23,379 nucleotides of DNA from an uncultured Oscillospiraceae bacterium (GTDB lineage: Bacteria > Bacillota > Clostridia > Oscillospirales > Oscillospiraceae), in the NCBI GenBank assembly GCA_900756495.1, contig CAAEKI010000039.1:1-23379 (forward strand), in the 5' to 3' direction. The position numbers and the translations under genes are program-made. The notes beneath the pieces were generated by a model that worked only from the letters and a program-made list of their open reading frames with translations, did no database searches and was not told the origin of the DNA. This document shows positions 6,007-13,788 of the stretch, one piece after another (positions within the stretch are counted from its first letter, which is position 1; each line of letters begins with the position of its first letter).

Positions 6007-6684
6007 ATGGGAAAACGGCTGCTGATTGCCGACGATGAGGCGGGGATTTTGGAGCTCCTGAAGCGCTATTTCGAAATGGCCGGGTATGAGGTATACACCG
6101 CTCGGGATGGCGGAGAGGTATTGGAAAAGGCCGCATACCGTCCCGATTTAATCCTGCTGGATATCAATATGCCGGGAACCGATGGGTTGGAGATCTGCCG
6201 CTTAATCCGAGACCATGTGTCCTGCCCGATCCTCTTCCTGACCGCCCGTATTGAGATCTCCGATAAGCTGGCGGGCTTTACGGCGGGAGGGGACGACTAT
6301 ATTGTCAAACCCTTCGATTTGGACGAACTGGGCGCCCGTGTGGCAGCGCATCTGAGGCGGGAGGGCCGGCGGCGGGAGGAGGGGACGCTGCGGCGCTTTT
6401 TCGGAGAGATGTCGATCGACTATGGACGCAGGGAGATTACGGTCAGGGGGACGCCGGTGGCACTGTCCAAAACGGAGTTTGACATCGTGGAGCTGCTCTC
6501 GGTCCACACCGGGCAGATCTTTGACCGGGAGCATATCTATGAGGCGGTGTGGGGTCTGGAGGGAGAGGGCAGCAGCGATACCGTTATGGAGCATGTGCGA
6601 AAGATACGCGCCAAGCTGGCTGCCGTCACTGATGATAACTATATTGAGACAGTCTGGGGGGTGGGCTACAAATGGAGCGGATGA
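6007..6684 (+). CDS. OmpR/PhoB-family response regulator
   Basis: 225 aa. The N-terminal receiver domain has the acidic pair Asp9-Asp10, phosphoacceptor Asp52 (LLDINMPG), Thr79 and Lys101. A C-terminal winged-helix domain starts near 127 and includes LSKTEFDIVELL and ETVWGVGYKW. AAAGGAGG precedes the ATG. The kinase gene begins 13 bp before the stop, indicating coupled translation. With the downstream MacB-type transporter it forms the kind of module that Firmicutes use to sense and expel antimicrobial peptides or respond to envelope stress. The direct repeats before this gene and before the transporter are its likely DNA targets. Inducer unknown. Confidence 0.95.
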   Translation: MGKRLLIADDEAGILELLKRYFEMAGYEVYTARDGGEVLEKAAYRPDLILLDINMPGTDGLEICRLIRDHVSCPILFLTARIEISDKLAGFTAGGDDYIVKPFDLDELGARVAAHLRREGRRREEGTLRRFFGEMSIDYGRREITVRGTPVALSKTEFDIVELLSVHTGQIFDREHIYEAVWGLEGEGSSDTVMEHVRKIRAKLAAVTDDNYIETVWGVGYKWSG

Positions 6685-7784
6685 GAGGAGGGCTGAAACG
6701 GGCCTTTTTTTTCTATACCCTCTGGTGTGTCCTGGGGGCTCTCGTCCTGGTGGCCGCAGTTTTTTTGGTATGCAGCGCGGCACGGGAGGAGCTCCCCAGC
6801 GGTGGGATTATGGTCGAGATGGGCGGACAGGTGATCACGATGGAAGTGCCGGACGAGCGGGAGCGCCTGCTGCTGCATGTGCTGGACGGCGTACAGCTCG
6901 CCGCCTGCGTCACCTTTCCGCTGGGCGGTCTGGCCCTGGCCGATCTGTTATTCTACCGCAAAAGGCTGAAGGGCCCTATCGCCGCCCTCACGGAAGGGGC
7001 CGAACGGATCGGACGCCGGGATCTGGATTTTGTGCTGGATGTGCATGCGGAGGATGAGCTGGGGAAGCTCTGCGAAGCCTTTGAGTCCATGCGCGCCGCT
7101 CTACTGGAGAGCAACCGGAGGCTATGGAGCCGGATAGAGGAGCGCCGCCGTCTCAACGCAGCCTTTGCCCATGACCTGAGAAACCCGATTACCGTCCTCA
7201 AGGGAGCTGCCCGGATGCTGGAGAGAGAGGACCTCTCCCCGGAGCAGCGGGCGGAAACCGTATCGCTCATGGGGAGATATACCGGACGGCTTGAGACCTA
7301 TGTAGAGGCCATGACACGGGCACAGAAGCTGGAGGAGATCAGCTGTACACCGCGGGAGACGGCGTGGGAGGCGCTGGGGCGGGACCTGGAGCGGAGCGCG
7401 GCGCTGCTGTGCGCCAATGCAGGGAAGGAGCTCTCTTTTACCCAGGAGGGAACAGGGACGGTGTTCGCCGATGTCGGACTCATCCAGCGGACAGCAGAAA
7501 ATCTGGTGGACAACGCCCTGCGGTATGCCGCAGCTAGGGTGGCGGTAGAACTGCGGCAGGAGGAGGGGAGCGCCATTCTCATGGTTTCTGACGACGGTCC
7601 GGGCTTCCCGGAGCACATTCTCAAGCGAGGTCCCGCCCCCTTCCTGCACGCAGAAGGGGAGAGCGGCGAACACTTCGGAATGGGGCTCTATTTGTCCAGA
7701 CTCTCCTGCGAGAGACATGGCGGAGCGCTGTCCCTGTCCAATTCCCGCACGGGCGCACAGGTTACGGCCATCTTTCATATTTGA
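6672..7784 (+). CDS. Sensor histidine kinase
   Basis: 370 aa. Two membrane helices (about 11-34 and 72-95) flank a short extracellular loop of about 38 residues. A HAMP-like linker follows (about 96-150), then the dimerisation and phosphoacceptor helix with His167 (AFAHDLRNPITVLKG), and the ATPase domain with N-box Asn277/Asn281, DDGPGF (307-312) and GMGLY (336-340). It overlaps the regulator gene by 13 bp. An alternative in-frame ATG at 6681, overlapping the regulator stop, is also possible. The short sensor loop suggests that it either senses within the membrane or takes its signal from the partner transporter, as in Bce-type systems; that is inference. All catalytic motifs are intact. Confidence 0.93.
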   Translation: MERMRGGLKRAFFFYTLWCVLGALVLVAAVFLVCSAAREELPSGGIMVEMGGQVITMEVPDERERLLLHVLDGVQLAACVTFPLGGLALADLLFYRKRLKGPIAALTEGAERIGRRDLDFVLDVHAEDELGKLCEAFESMRAALLESNRRLWSRIEERRRLNAAFAHDLRNPITVLKGAARMLEREDLSPEQRAETVSLMGRYTGRLETYVEAMTRAQKLEEISCTPRETAWEALGRDLERSAALLCANAGKELSFTQEGTGTVFADVGLIQRTAENLVDNALRYAAARVAVELRQEEGSAILMVSDDGPGFPEHILKRGPAPFLHAEGESGEHFGMGLYLSRLSCERHGGALSLSNSRTGAQVTAIFHI

Positions 7785-7792
7785 CGCGGATG

Positions 7793-7824
7793 CTGAGAAA
7801 AAATTGAGATTTCTGCGCTACACT
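7793..7824 (+). promoter_or_regulatory. Response-regulator direct repeat and promoter upstream of the ABC transporter
   Basis: CTGAGA (7793-7798) and TTGAGA (7804-7809), with an 11-bp period, precede TACACT (7819-7824). Spacing from the second repeat to the -10-like hexamer is 15 bp, identical to the regulator promoter at 5951-5982. The surrounding bases (GAAAA between repeats, TTT after, GC-TA before the -10) are shared as well. Confidence 0.65.
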
Positions 7825-7851
7825 CCCCCTATCAACTGATAAGGGGAGTGT
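7820..7851 (+). promoter_or_regulatory. Inverted repeat covering the -10 and the ribosome binding site of the transporter gene
   Basis: ACACTCCCC at 7820-7828 pairs with GGGGAGTGT at 7843-7851, with an inner TATCA / TGATA pair. The right arm contains the Shine-Dalgarno GGGGAG 7 nt before the ATG. It may be an operator. In transcripts reading through from the kinase gene, the hairpin would hide the ribosome binding site, whereas transcripts from the adjacent promoter would lack most of the left arm. Confidence 0.5.
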
Positions 7852-7855
7852 TTAT

Positions 7856-8530
7856 ATGCGTATAGAGGCCAAGGAGCTCTCCAAGGTCTATGGGAGCGGT
7901 GAAAGCCGCGTGGTGGCCCTGGAGCGGGCCAGCCTGACCATTGAGGAGGGGGAATTCCTCTCTATTATGGGTCCTTCCGGCAGCGGCAAGAGCACCCTGC
8001 TCCACCTGCTCTCGGGGCTGGATCGGCCCACGTCAGGCAGCCTTACCTATGGCGGGCAGAATGTGGGGGAACTGGACGACGCGGCCCGTTCCATGCTGAG
8101 GCGGAGACGGATCGGCTTTATTTTTCAGCAGTTTCACCTGCTGCCCGTTCTGACGGCCAGAGAAAATATCCTCATGCCGCTGCTGCTGGACGGACGCCGG
8201 CCGGATCAGGACTATGTAGCCTATCTCGCGCAGAGGCTTGGCATTGAGGACCGGCTGACTCATCTGCCCCATGAGCTCTCAGGCGGCCAGCAACAGAGGG
8301 TGGCCATTGCCCGGGCCCTGGCCGCCCGGCCCGACGTTGTTTTTGCAGACGAGCCCACAGGCAACCTGGACAGCCGAAGCGGGGGAGAGGTGATGGAGCT
8401 GCTCATTAGCCTGCAGCGGGAGCTGGGCAGGGCTCTGGTGGTCATCACCCATGACAGGGGGATAGCCGCTCTGGCCCAGCGCAGATTTAACATCGCAGAC
8501 GGCGTGCTCTCGGAGGTGACCGGGCAGTGA
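7856..8530 (+). CDS. ABC transporter ATP-binding protein, MacB/LolD type
   Basis: 224 aa. Walker A GPSGSGKS (39-46), Q-loop Gln91, signature LSGGQ (141-145), Walker B VVFADEP (161-167), D-loop and switch His199 are all present. The length and the LolD-like features place it with ATPases that drive FtsX-type permeases, which work by mechanotransmission on peptides, lipoproteins or antimicrobials rather than by classical alternating access. Its stop overlaps the permease GTG (GTGA), so the two are co-translated. It has its own regulator-box promoter, so it can be induced separately from the two-component genes. Confidence 0.95.
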   Translation: MRIEAKELSKVYGSGESRVVALERASLTIEEGEFLSIMGPSGSGKSTLLHLLSGLDRPTSGSLTYGGQNVGELDDAARSMLRRRRIGFIFQQFHLLPVLTARENILMPLLLDGRRPDQDYVAYLAQRLGIEDRLTHLPHELSGGQQQRVAIARALAARPDVVFADEPTGNLDSRSGGEVMELLISLQRELGRALVVITHDRGIAALAQRRFNIADGVLSEVTGQ

Positions 8531-11004
8531 AATCCTATCATGCGCTGGCTTGGCGGGAGCTGAAGGCACAGAGAATTACCGCCGTTTTGATTCTGATCGC
8601 CGTTATACTCTCCACGATGATGACCACTGTGGCGGGGCAGTCCTTGGGCATTCTGAACGCCATGCGAACCCGGCAGGCGGCCCAACTCAACGGTGACCGC
8701 TACGCCACACTCCACCAGCTTACGGAAGAGCAGGTGCAGCTCCTGGAGACGGATCCCCGCCTCTCCTATGTGGGGCGGGTCGTGGCGCTGGGGAGTGCGG
8801 AGCTTCCTGAGAGCAGCCTGTCCGTACTGATCCGGGAGTACCAGGGCGCGGCCCTCTCGGCCTATCCGACGCTCGCCCGCCTGGAAGAGGGACGGATGCC
8901 CGATAAGCCGGGGGAGGTGGCCCTGCCCCGGGATGTGCTGAATCTGCTGGGATTTGATGGAACGGTGGGAGATCACATCGTCATACCTATGAGCATCTCC
9001 CGGCTTCGTGATGATCAGAGCGCCTATGAATATACCGCCGACTTTACGCTTACCGGAATTCTGGAGGCCTACTATGTGGGCTATGTAACAGGCTCCACCT
9101 CGGGCATCGCAGGGGTTGGTACAGCGGAATTGCTGCTGCCCCGGCGCTATTTAACCTATTCCGCAGACCTGCGCACAGCCGACCGAAAGAGTTTTCAGGC
9201 TACCATAGACGATCTGGTTGCCTCTTTGGGAATTCCCGACTACTGCGTCCAGTATAACGCCACACTCCTGGACGTGATGGGCGTCAGCTATCGGGAGCGT
9301 GGAGAGGGCAGTGAGGCGGAGGGCGGTTTTTCCTATATGGTTCTTGCTGTGGTGTTGGTCGGAGCATTGGTATTGCTGGCGGCCGGACTTGTGATTTACA
9401 ATGTGCTGAAGATCGCCGTTTCCCGCCGGATGAAGGAGTATGGTACCCTGCGGGCTCTGGGGGCGAAGCGGGAAAATTTGTACATTCTGGTTCTGCTCCA
9501 GCTTGTCCTGCTGTGTATTCCGGGAATTCCAGCTGGCGCGGCGCTGGGTCTGCTCACCGCTAAGGGAATTACGGCGGCGGCGGCTGGCTTCTTCTCTCCC
9601 TCTGTGTTTATGGCTGCTTCCCAGGAAGAAGTGGCAAACATGATCGCCCAGCAGGGCGGCGGAAAGCTCATTCCGCTGGTGCTCAGCGTCTGCATCACGC
9701 TGGCCTTTGCCCTGGCGGCGGCGCTGCCGCCCGCCCGATATGCGGCGCGGGTCTCACCAACCCTGGCGATGTCGGGACAGGTGGGAGCTGTGAAGCGGCG
9801 GAACCGGCGGATGGGGCGGGTGCGCTGCTTTTCCGCCTGGTATGCCCGCCTGAATCTGGGGCGCAGCAAGGGGCGTACCGCCATTACGCTGCTCTCCCTG
9901 ATCATGAGTATTACCGTCTTCGTCGCCCTCCAGAGCTTTTCGGGGCTGCTGGACGCCTCCGCTGCAATCCAGACCATGCACCTGGGGGACTATGCGCTCA
10001 CCAGCGAGCGCGGCGGCTTCTCACCGGAGGCGCTGGAGCAATTACGGAATGTTCCTGGTGTGGAACAGGTTTCAACATTGAAATACAGCCTGTATACACA
10101 GGACGGAAACGGTGCGTTGCCGGGAATTGCCTGTTCCATCCCTCTGAAGCCGGCGGAGACCCTTCAGCTGGTAGGGCTGGACAGGGAGCGGCTCTCGGAG
10201 TTGGGGGCGTTTACAGAGGAGGATTGGCAGGCGCTGGAGGAGGGCAGAGCCTGCCTGATAAAAAACCCTATTCCCGTTATATTCGAGGGGATGGAAGCGG
10301 CATACACAGAGCTCCGGGCCGGCGACAAGGTGACGGTCAACGGCCGTACGCTGGAGGTGCTGGGACTGGCGGACCACCCCGTCACACTGGATAATCAGGG
10401 ATTTACCAACGGCGTGCAGGTGGTGGTATACGATACAGTGTACGACGCGATAACCGGCAGCTCCAGCTATACGGAGCTCTATCCCACGTTGCATCCGGAT
10501 GCCGACCGGGAGACCGTTGAGAAAGAGGTGGAAACGCTCTGCCGGCAGGCTGGGGGCCGCTGGCTCTCCTATGAGGAGACAGATCGGCAGCTGGCGGAGA
10601 GCTTTGCCCAAATCCGCCTGCTGGCCTGGGGCGTGATTCTCTTTGTGGGCTTGATAGGTGTGCTCAATATTATCAATACGGTCTACACGAATATTCACAC
10701 CAGAGTGGCTGAAATCGGCATCCAGCGAGCCGTCGGCATGAGCGCCGGAGGACTTTACCGGACCTTTCTGTGGGAAGGCGCTTATTACGGAATTCTGGCC
10801 TCCATCTTTGGCGGAGCAGCCGGATATGTCTGTACGCTGCTGATCCAGGCGGCGTCCAGCGGCGCGCTCCAGTGGATCGCACCGCCTCTGGTGCCGATGG
10901 CGCAGGCCGCCGGCTGCGCTGTAGCTGCCTGCCTTCTGGCCACCTGTGTGCCGCTGCGCCGGATTGCCGGTATGAGCATTGTAGACGCCATTGCCGCTTT
11001 GTAA
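8527..11004 (+). CDS. ABC transporter permease with two FtsX domains
   Basis: 825 aa from a GTG start that overlaps the ATPase stop by 4 nt. Membrane helices: one near the N terminus (VLILIAVILSTMM, about 18-37), three around 270-425 (YMVLAVVLVGALVLLAAG, LVLLQLVLLCIPGIPAGA, LVLSVCITLAFALAAALP), a second single helix (about 457-475) and three at the C terminus (GVILFVGLIGVLNI to the end). Large extracytoplasmic regions follow helices 1 and 5. This 4+4 layout is a duplicated MacB/FtsX-type permease, different from the 10-helix BceB type. It is probably the export or resistance arm of the adjacent two-component system. Substrate unknown. I see no convincing terminator right after it. Confidence 0.92.
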   Translation: MKSYHALAWRELKAQRITAVLILIAVILSTMMTTVAGQSLGILNAMRTRQAAQLNGDRYATLHQLTEEQVQLLETDPRLSYVGRVVALGSAELPESSLSVLIREYQGAALSAYPTLARLEEGRMPDKPGEVALPRDVLNLLGFDGTVGDHIVIPMSISRLRDDQSAYEYTADFTLTGILEAYYVGYVTGSTSGIAGVGTAELLLPRRYLTYSADLRTADRKSFQATIDDLVASLGIPDYCVQYNATLLDVMGVSYRERGEGSEAEGGFSYMVLAVVLVGALVLLAAGLVIYNVLKIAVSRRMKEYGTLRALGAKRENLYILVLLQLVLLCIPGIPAGAALGLLTAKGITAAAAGFFSPSVFMAASQEEVANMIAQQGGGKLIPLVLSVCITLAFALAAALPPARYAARVSPTLAMSGQVGAVKRRNRRMGRVRCFSAWYARLNLGRSKGRTAITLLSLIMSITVFVALQSFSGLLDASAAIQTMHLGDYALTSERGGFSPEALEQLRNVPGVEQVSTLKYSLYTQDGNGALPGIACSIPLKPAETLQLVGLDRERLSELGAFTEEDWQALEEGRACLIKNPIPVIFEGMEAAYTELRAGDKVTVNGRTLEVLGLADHPVTLDNQGFTNGVQVVVYDTVYDAITGSSSYTELYPTLHPDADRETVEKEVETLCRQAGGRWLSYEETDRQLAESFAQIRLLAWGVILFVGLIGVLNIINTVYTNIHTRVAEIGIQRAVGMSAGGLYRTFLWEGAYYGILASIFGGAAGYVCTLLIQAASSGALQWIAPPLVPMAQAAGCAVAACLLATCVPLRRIAGMSIVDAIAAL

Positions 11005-11150
11005 TGGAGGAGAGGCGGCGGCGCATAGGACATGGGACATTTATGACACTTTGCGGCTCCTCAGCTTGATACAATGCCGCTGCTCCGGGCGGCTCTGCCC
11101 ACGACAGACAGCCTCCAAGCTTTTTCTGTGGCGTTCGAGAGTTTCCCCCT

Positions 11151-11185
11151 AAACAAAAACATGGCGGGGAGCTACGGCTCCGCGC
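11151..11185 (-). terminator. Probable terminator of the NlpC/P60 gene
   Basis: On the minus strand GGAGC-CGTA-GCTCC with flanking G/C pairs and one bulge is followed by TGTTTTTGTTT. The stem is short and imperfect, hence moderate confidence. An AT-rich stretch (11190-11223) separates it from the stop codon. Confidence 0.5.
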
Positions 11186-11223
11186 ACGTTTATTACAAAT
11201 AAATTTGCAAAAATTTTTATCAG

Positions 11224-12132
11224 TTACAAAATACGGCGGGCGTATACAAATACCCGATCGTAATGCCCCGAGTTCATGCTGTCAATCTTGACGGTGTATG
11301 TATTGGTGGAGGCGTGGATGAATTGACCTTCGCCAATGTAGATGCCGACATGAGATACCGGCTTACTGGTGTTGTATTTGAAGAAAACCAAATCGCCGGG
11401 CTGAAGATCGCTGCGGGAAACCGATACGCCGTTGGAGAGCTGATCTGTGGCGGTACGGTTCAGCGTGTAGCCAAAGTGCTTGTAGACGAATTTGGTAAAG
11501 CCGGAGCAATCAAAGCCGTTGGGACCGTTGCCGCCATAGACATAGGGGGTGCCCAAATACTGCTTGGCGTAATCCACAACCTGCTGTCCAAGGCTGGAAC
11601 TGGGGGCAGCCACAGTACCGTCGCCGCGGGAACCCGCCGAGTCCTTTGCAGTAAGCATATAGTCGCTGCTGACATAGCCGGTTTTGCCGTTATAGCTGAC
11701 CTTATACCAGCCGCTGTCAATGCCCACAATGCTGACCACTGTGCCGTTGGAGAGGGTGGCGACCTTTTCATGACTGGTGCCAGGACCGCTGCGCATGTTC
11801 AAGGTGGCGCCGTCCGTCTTCACCAGACCGTAGCCGATGGACACGTCAGCCTTCTCGGATACCGTCAGATACTCGCCGGACATGTAGCCTTCCACGGTGT
11901 TGTAGTCAACCTTATACCAGTTGTTCCCAGCGTCTTCCAAAACCACTACAGCAGTTCCCTTGGGAGCGGTAGCCAAGATGGTGGCCTCGGAATTGGGCTC
12001 CTCCCTCAGGCGGAGCGCATCGGCCTCTACAGTGCCGACTCCCAGGCTGGCTGCTGCGGCCCCTACCACACAGAGACAGGAGACGGCCACCGACAGCACG
12101 GCGACGCGCAGGAACTTAGCGGGCAAATTCAT
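11224..12132 (-). CDS. Secreted SH3-domain NlpC/P60 peptidoglycan hydrolase
   Basis: 302 aa. Signal peptide about 1-28 (hydrophobic core, VVGAAAAS cleavage region). Two bacterial SH3 domains (about 33-92 and 105-162) for wall binding, each with the RLREEP / NMRSGPG and WYKV / GYxS pattern. A short linker follows, then an NlpC/P60 domain (about 183-302) with catalytic Cys209 (FDCSGF), His261 (SHVGIYIG) and His273. Such enzymes usually cut the D-gamma-Glu to diamino-acid bond in stem peptides. GGAGG precedes the ATG. It lies 78 bp downstream of a small gene on the same strand, with a GC-rich hairpin between them. The domain order and length are ordinary for the family. Confidence 0.95.
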   Translation of the reverse strand: MNLPAKFLRVAVLSVAVSCLCVVGAAAASLGVGTVEADALRLREEPNSEATILATAPKGTAVVVLEDAGNNWYKVDYNTVEGYMSGEYLTVSEKADVSIGYGLVKTDGATLNMRSGPGTSHEKVATLSNGTVVSIVGIDSGWYKVSYNGKTGYVSSDYMLTAKDSAGSRGDGTVAAPSSSLGQQVVDYAKQYLGTPYVYGGNGPNGFDCSGFTKFVYKHFGYTLNRTATDQLSNGVSVSRSDLQPGDLVFFKYNTSKPVSHVGIYIGEGQFIHASTNTYTVKIDSMNSGHYDRVFVYARRIL

Positions 12133-12156
12133 GGGCGTTTTCCTCCGTTCAAAGTT

Positions 12157-12178
12157 CTGGCCCGGAGATCCGGGCCCT
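12157..12178. other. GC-rich palindrome between the small protein gene and the NlpC/P60 gene
   Basis: GGCCCGGA (12159-12166) and TCCGGGCC (12169-12176) form an 8-bp perfect inverted repeat with a 2-bp centre in the leader of the NlpC/P60 gene. On the plus strand it is followed by CTCTTTGTCTTTTC. It could be a weak terminator or an RNA hairpin separating the two minus-strand genes. Confidence 0.4.
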
Positions 12179-12209
12179 CTTTGTCTTTTCCTTTGTAAAC
12201 CAGCTCTGT

Positions 12210-12500
12210 CTATTTGCCGGCCAGAGCGCGCTCCAGCCAGACAGAGGCGACGTCCATAGCCGCATACAGACTGTCTTTTTCCGTTTTTTTGACCACCCGG
12301 TCCCGGCTCTTCAGGTCGGGGTCGGTGAGCTGCAGCTGAACAGCGACCTTTGTAGCCACATCCAGGTCCTTGTCCTTTTTGGTATCCAGGATTTGAAGCA
12401 TGATAATGTATTTCTCGGCCATGCTGCCGTAATAAACCAGATTGTCCTTTCGGCGAAGGGGATGACCTTTATAGGTCAGGGGAATCTTTTCGTCCGCCAT
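12210..12500 (-). CDS. Conserved small cytoplasmic protein, function unknown
   Basis: 96 aa, with AGGAGG 6 nt before the ATG and a good sigma-A promoter upstream. It is charged and Lys/Asp-rich, with no signal peptide, membrane segment or Cys. It contains YKGHPLRRKDNLVYYGSM near the start and ends in a helix (AAMDVASVWLERALAG). I recognise no catalytic motif. The promoter, ribosome binding site and codon use support a real gene of a type often seen in Oscillospiraceae. Function cannot be stated. Confidence 0.85.
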   Translation of the reverse strand: MADEKIPLTYKGHPLRRKDNLVYYGSMAEKYIIMLQILDTKKDKDLDVATKVAVQLQLTDPDLKSRDRVVKKTEKDSLYAAMDVASVWLERALAGK

Positions 12501-12540
12501 AGAATACCTCCTGTATCCATCTTGTTAAAACTGTAACCGA

Positions 12541-12569
12541 ATTGTAACACATTGTTTCCAGCTTTGCAA
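12541..12569 (-). promoter_or_regulatory. Sigma-A promoter of the 96-aa protein gene
   Basis: On the minus strand TTGCAA (12569-12564), a 17-bp spacer and TACAAT (12546-12541) lie 40 bp before the start codon. Confidence 0.65.
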
Positions 12570-12618
12570 GAGCTGCCGGGAAGAAAAAGCTGGTATTTTA
12601 CATTTTTGTTACAAATGA

Positions 12619-12660
12619 AAGAAAAAGGGGGCGCAGATGGCCGAAACCATCTACGCCCCA
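12619..12660 (-). terminator. Intrinsic terminator of the merR-UPF0145 transcript
   Basis: A 13-position stem with one mismatch (GGGGCG-AGATGG at 12628-12640 with its complement at 12647-12659) is followed on the minus strand by CCTTTTTCTTTC. It lies about 90 bp after the UPF0145 stop. Confidence 0.8.
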
Positions 12661-12750
12661 GGGGATTGCAGTGCCAAAAGGGAAAGTCTGGACAACCCGC
12701 TTCCAACCCATGAAAAGACTTTGGACCTGTTGACAATATTTAAACAGGCA

Positions 12751-13071
12751 CTAGTCTGAACCAGTGATCCGTACAGCCGTGCCGTAAGCGGTGACTTCGG
12801 CGGCCCCCTGCATCACGGAAGAGGAGGTGTAGCGGAGATTGATTACCGCATCGGCCCCCAGCGCTTCAGCCTCGTCCACCATGCGTTTGGTGGCGATCTG
12901 CCTGGCCTCTTTGAGCATTTGCGTGTAACTCTCGATTTCTCCGCCCACGAGGGTCTTCATACCTGCCATAAAGTCTTTTCCGAAGTTTTTGGATTGGACT
13001 ACGCTTCCCTTGACCAGCCCCAGGGCCTCGATCTTTTTGCCGGGGACATATTCAATATTGAGCAGCAGCAT
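12751..13071 (-). CDS. UPF0145 / YbjQ-family protein
   Basis: 106 aa from the ATG at 13071, chosen because AAAGGAGG lies 8 nt upstream and because it gives the usual family length. An in-frame ATG at 13116 lies inside the upstream gene without a good ribosome binding site. Family features include a start of the type LLLNIEYVPGKKIEALGLVKG, GGEIESYTQMLKEAR, and GADAVINLRY, with a C-terminal beta strand ending ITGSD. The family forms pentamers, is sometimes described as putative heavy-metal binding, and has no proven function. It overlaps the 3' end of the MerR gene by 20 bp, so the two are co-expressed and the MerR promoter probably controls both. Confidence 0.92.
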   Translation of the reverse strand: MLLLNIEYVPGKKIEALGLVKGSVVQSKNFGKDFMAGMKTLVGGEIESYTQMLKEARQIATKRMVDEAEALGADAVINLRYTSSSVMQGAAEVTAYGTAVRITGSD

Positions 13072-13702
13072 CTTCTTCTCCTCCTTTAATTTGCTTGAAT
13101 CGCTGAAACAGGGCAAGCAGCACGCCCAGAATGACCGCCGCCGGAATGGCGATGAGGAAGATCAGCAGCGGGAGGGGCGGCGCTGCCTGGGGATCCAAAG
13201 TGAAGCCCCAGATCATCAGGGCGACGGTTCCCACCATGAGAGCAATAAAGACCGCCGCAGCGATGAGAGGCCCGGCATAGCGGGTCAAAGTGTCTCGCTT
13301 TTTGATATTCACAAATCGGGTTCCCTCCCGCTCCATCTGTTCCATCCTCTCAAGGTACTGTCCGGCGTCCAGGGTGGGAAGCTGTGCCCCCTCCTCCAGC
13401 AGAGCCTGGCACAGGCCTTTCATGGTGTCCAGATTTTCCTGCTCCCGCTCCAGCTGGATAATGTGGCGGCGCATCCCGTCAGACAGGGTCAGGGTTCCGC
13501 GCTGCATTTTGCGGATTTCCTCCAGCGGGACGCCCAGCTTTCGCAGCAGTTTGACCTGCCGCAGGGCGGTAATGTCGTCCTCCGTATAGTCTCGATAGCC
13601 GTTTTCGCTGTTGCGGTTTGGCGTAAGAAGTCCCTCCTTCTCATAAAAACGGATATTTCGCTTGGTAATCCCTACCAGGGACTCGACCTCGTTGATTTTC
13701 AC
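13052..13702 (-). CDS. MerR-family regulator with a membrane-anchoring C terminus
   Basis: 216 aa from the GTG at 13702, with GGGGAGG 9 nt upstream. An in-frame GTG at 13720 would overlap that ribosome binding site. The N-terminal winged-helix reads MKINEVESLVGITKRNIRFYEK-type sequence (GITKRNIRFY, then NGYRDYTEDDI), followed by a coiled-coil (about 85-125) and two hydrophobic helices near the C terminus (about 146-170 and 183-204), so the DNA-binding domain may be held at the membrane. There are no effector Cys pairs as in metal-sensing MerR proteins. It overlaps the UPF0145 gene. A typical MerR operator in an over-spaced promoter lies just upstream, which indicates autoregulation. Confidence 0.9.
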   Translation of the reverse strand: MKINEVESLVGITKRNIRFYEKEGLLTPNRNSENGYRDYTEDDITALRQVKLLRKLGVPLEEIRKMQRGTLTLSDGMRRHIIQLEREQENLDTMKGLCQALLEEGAQLPTLDAGQYLERMEQMEREGTRFVNIKKRDTLTRYAGPLIAAAVFIALMVGTVALMIWGFTLDPQAAPPLPLLIFLIAIPAAVILGVLLALFQRFKQIKGGEEDAAAQY

Positions 13703-13727
13703 GGCAGTACCCCTCCCCACGGACTCT

Positions 13728-13758
13728 ATGCTATACCTTACACCCAGTGGAAGGTCAA
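13728..13758 (-). promoter_or_regulatory. MerR-type promoter and operator
   Basis: On the minus strand TTGACC (13758-13753) is followed after 19 bp by TAGCAT (13733-13728). The spacer holds the dyad ACCTT-N11-AAGGT (13755-13735). A lengthened 19-bp spacer with the dyad between the hexamers is the hallmark of promoters that MerR proteins activate by DNA untwisting. A 17-bp alternative to TATAGC overlaps. Confidence 0.75.
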
Positions 13759-13788
13759 GAGATTTTGTTCAAGAATGAAGAGCGCGCG

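Noticed and set aside
12476..12736. Minus-strand 86-aa ORF spanning the promoter and terminator region
   Set aside because: It contains the terminator hairpin and the promoter of the 96-aa gene and lacks a ribosome binding site.
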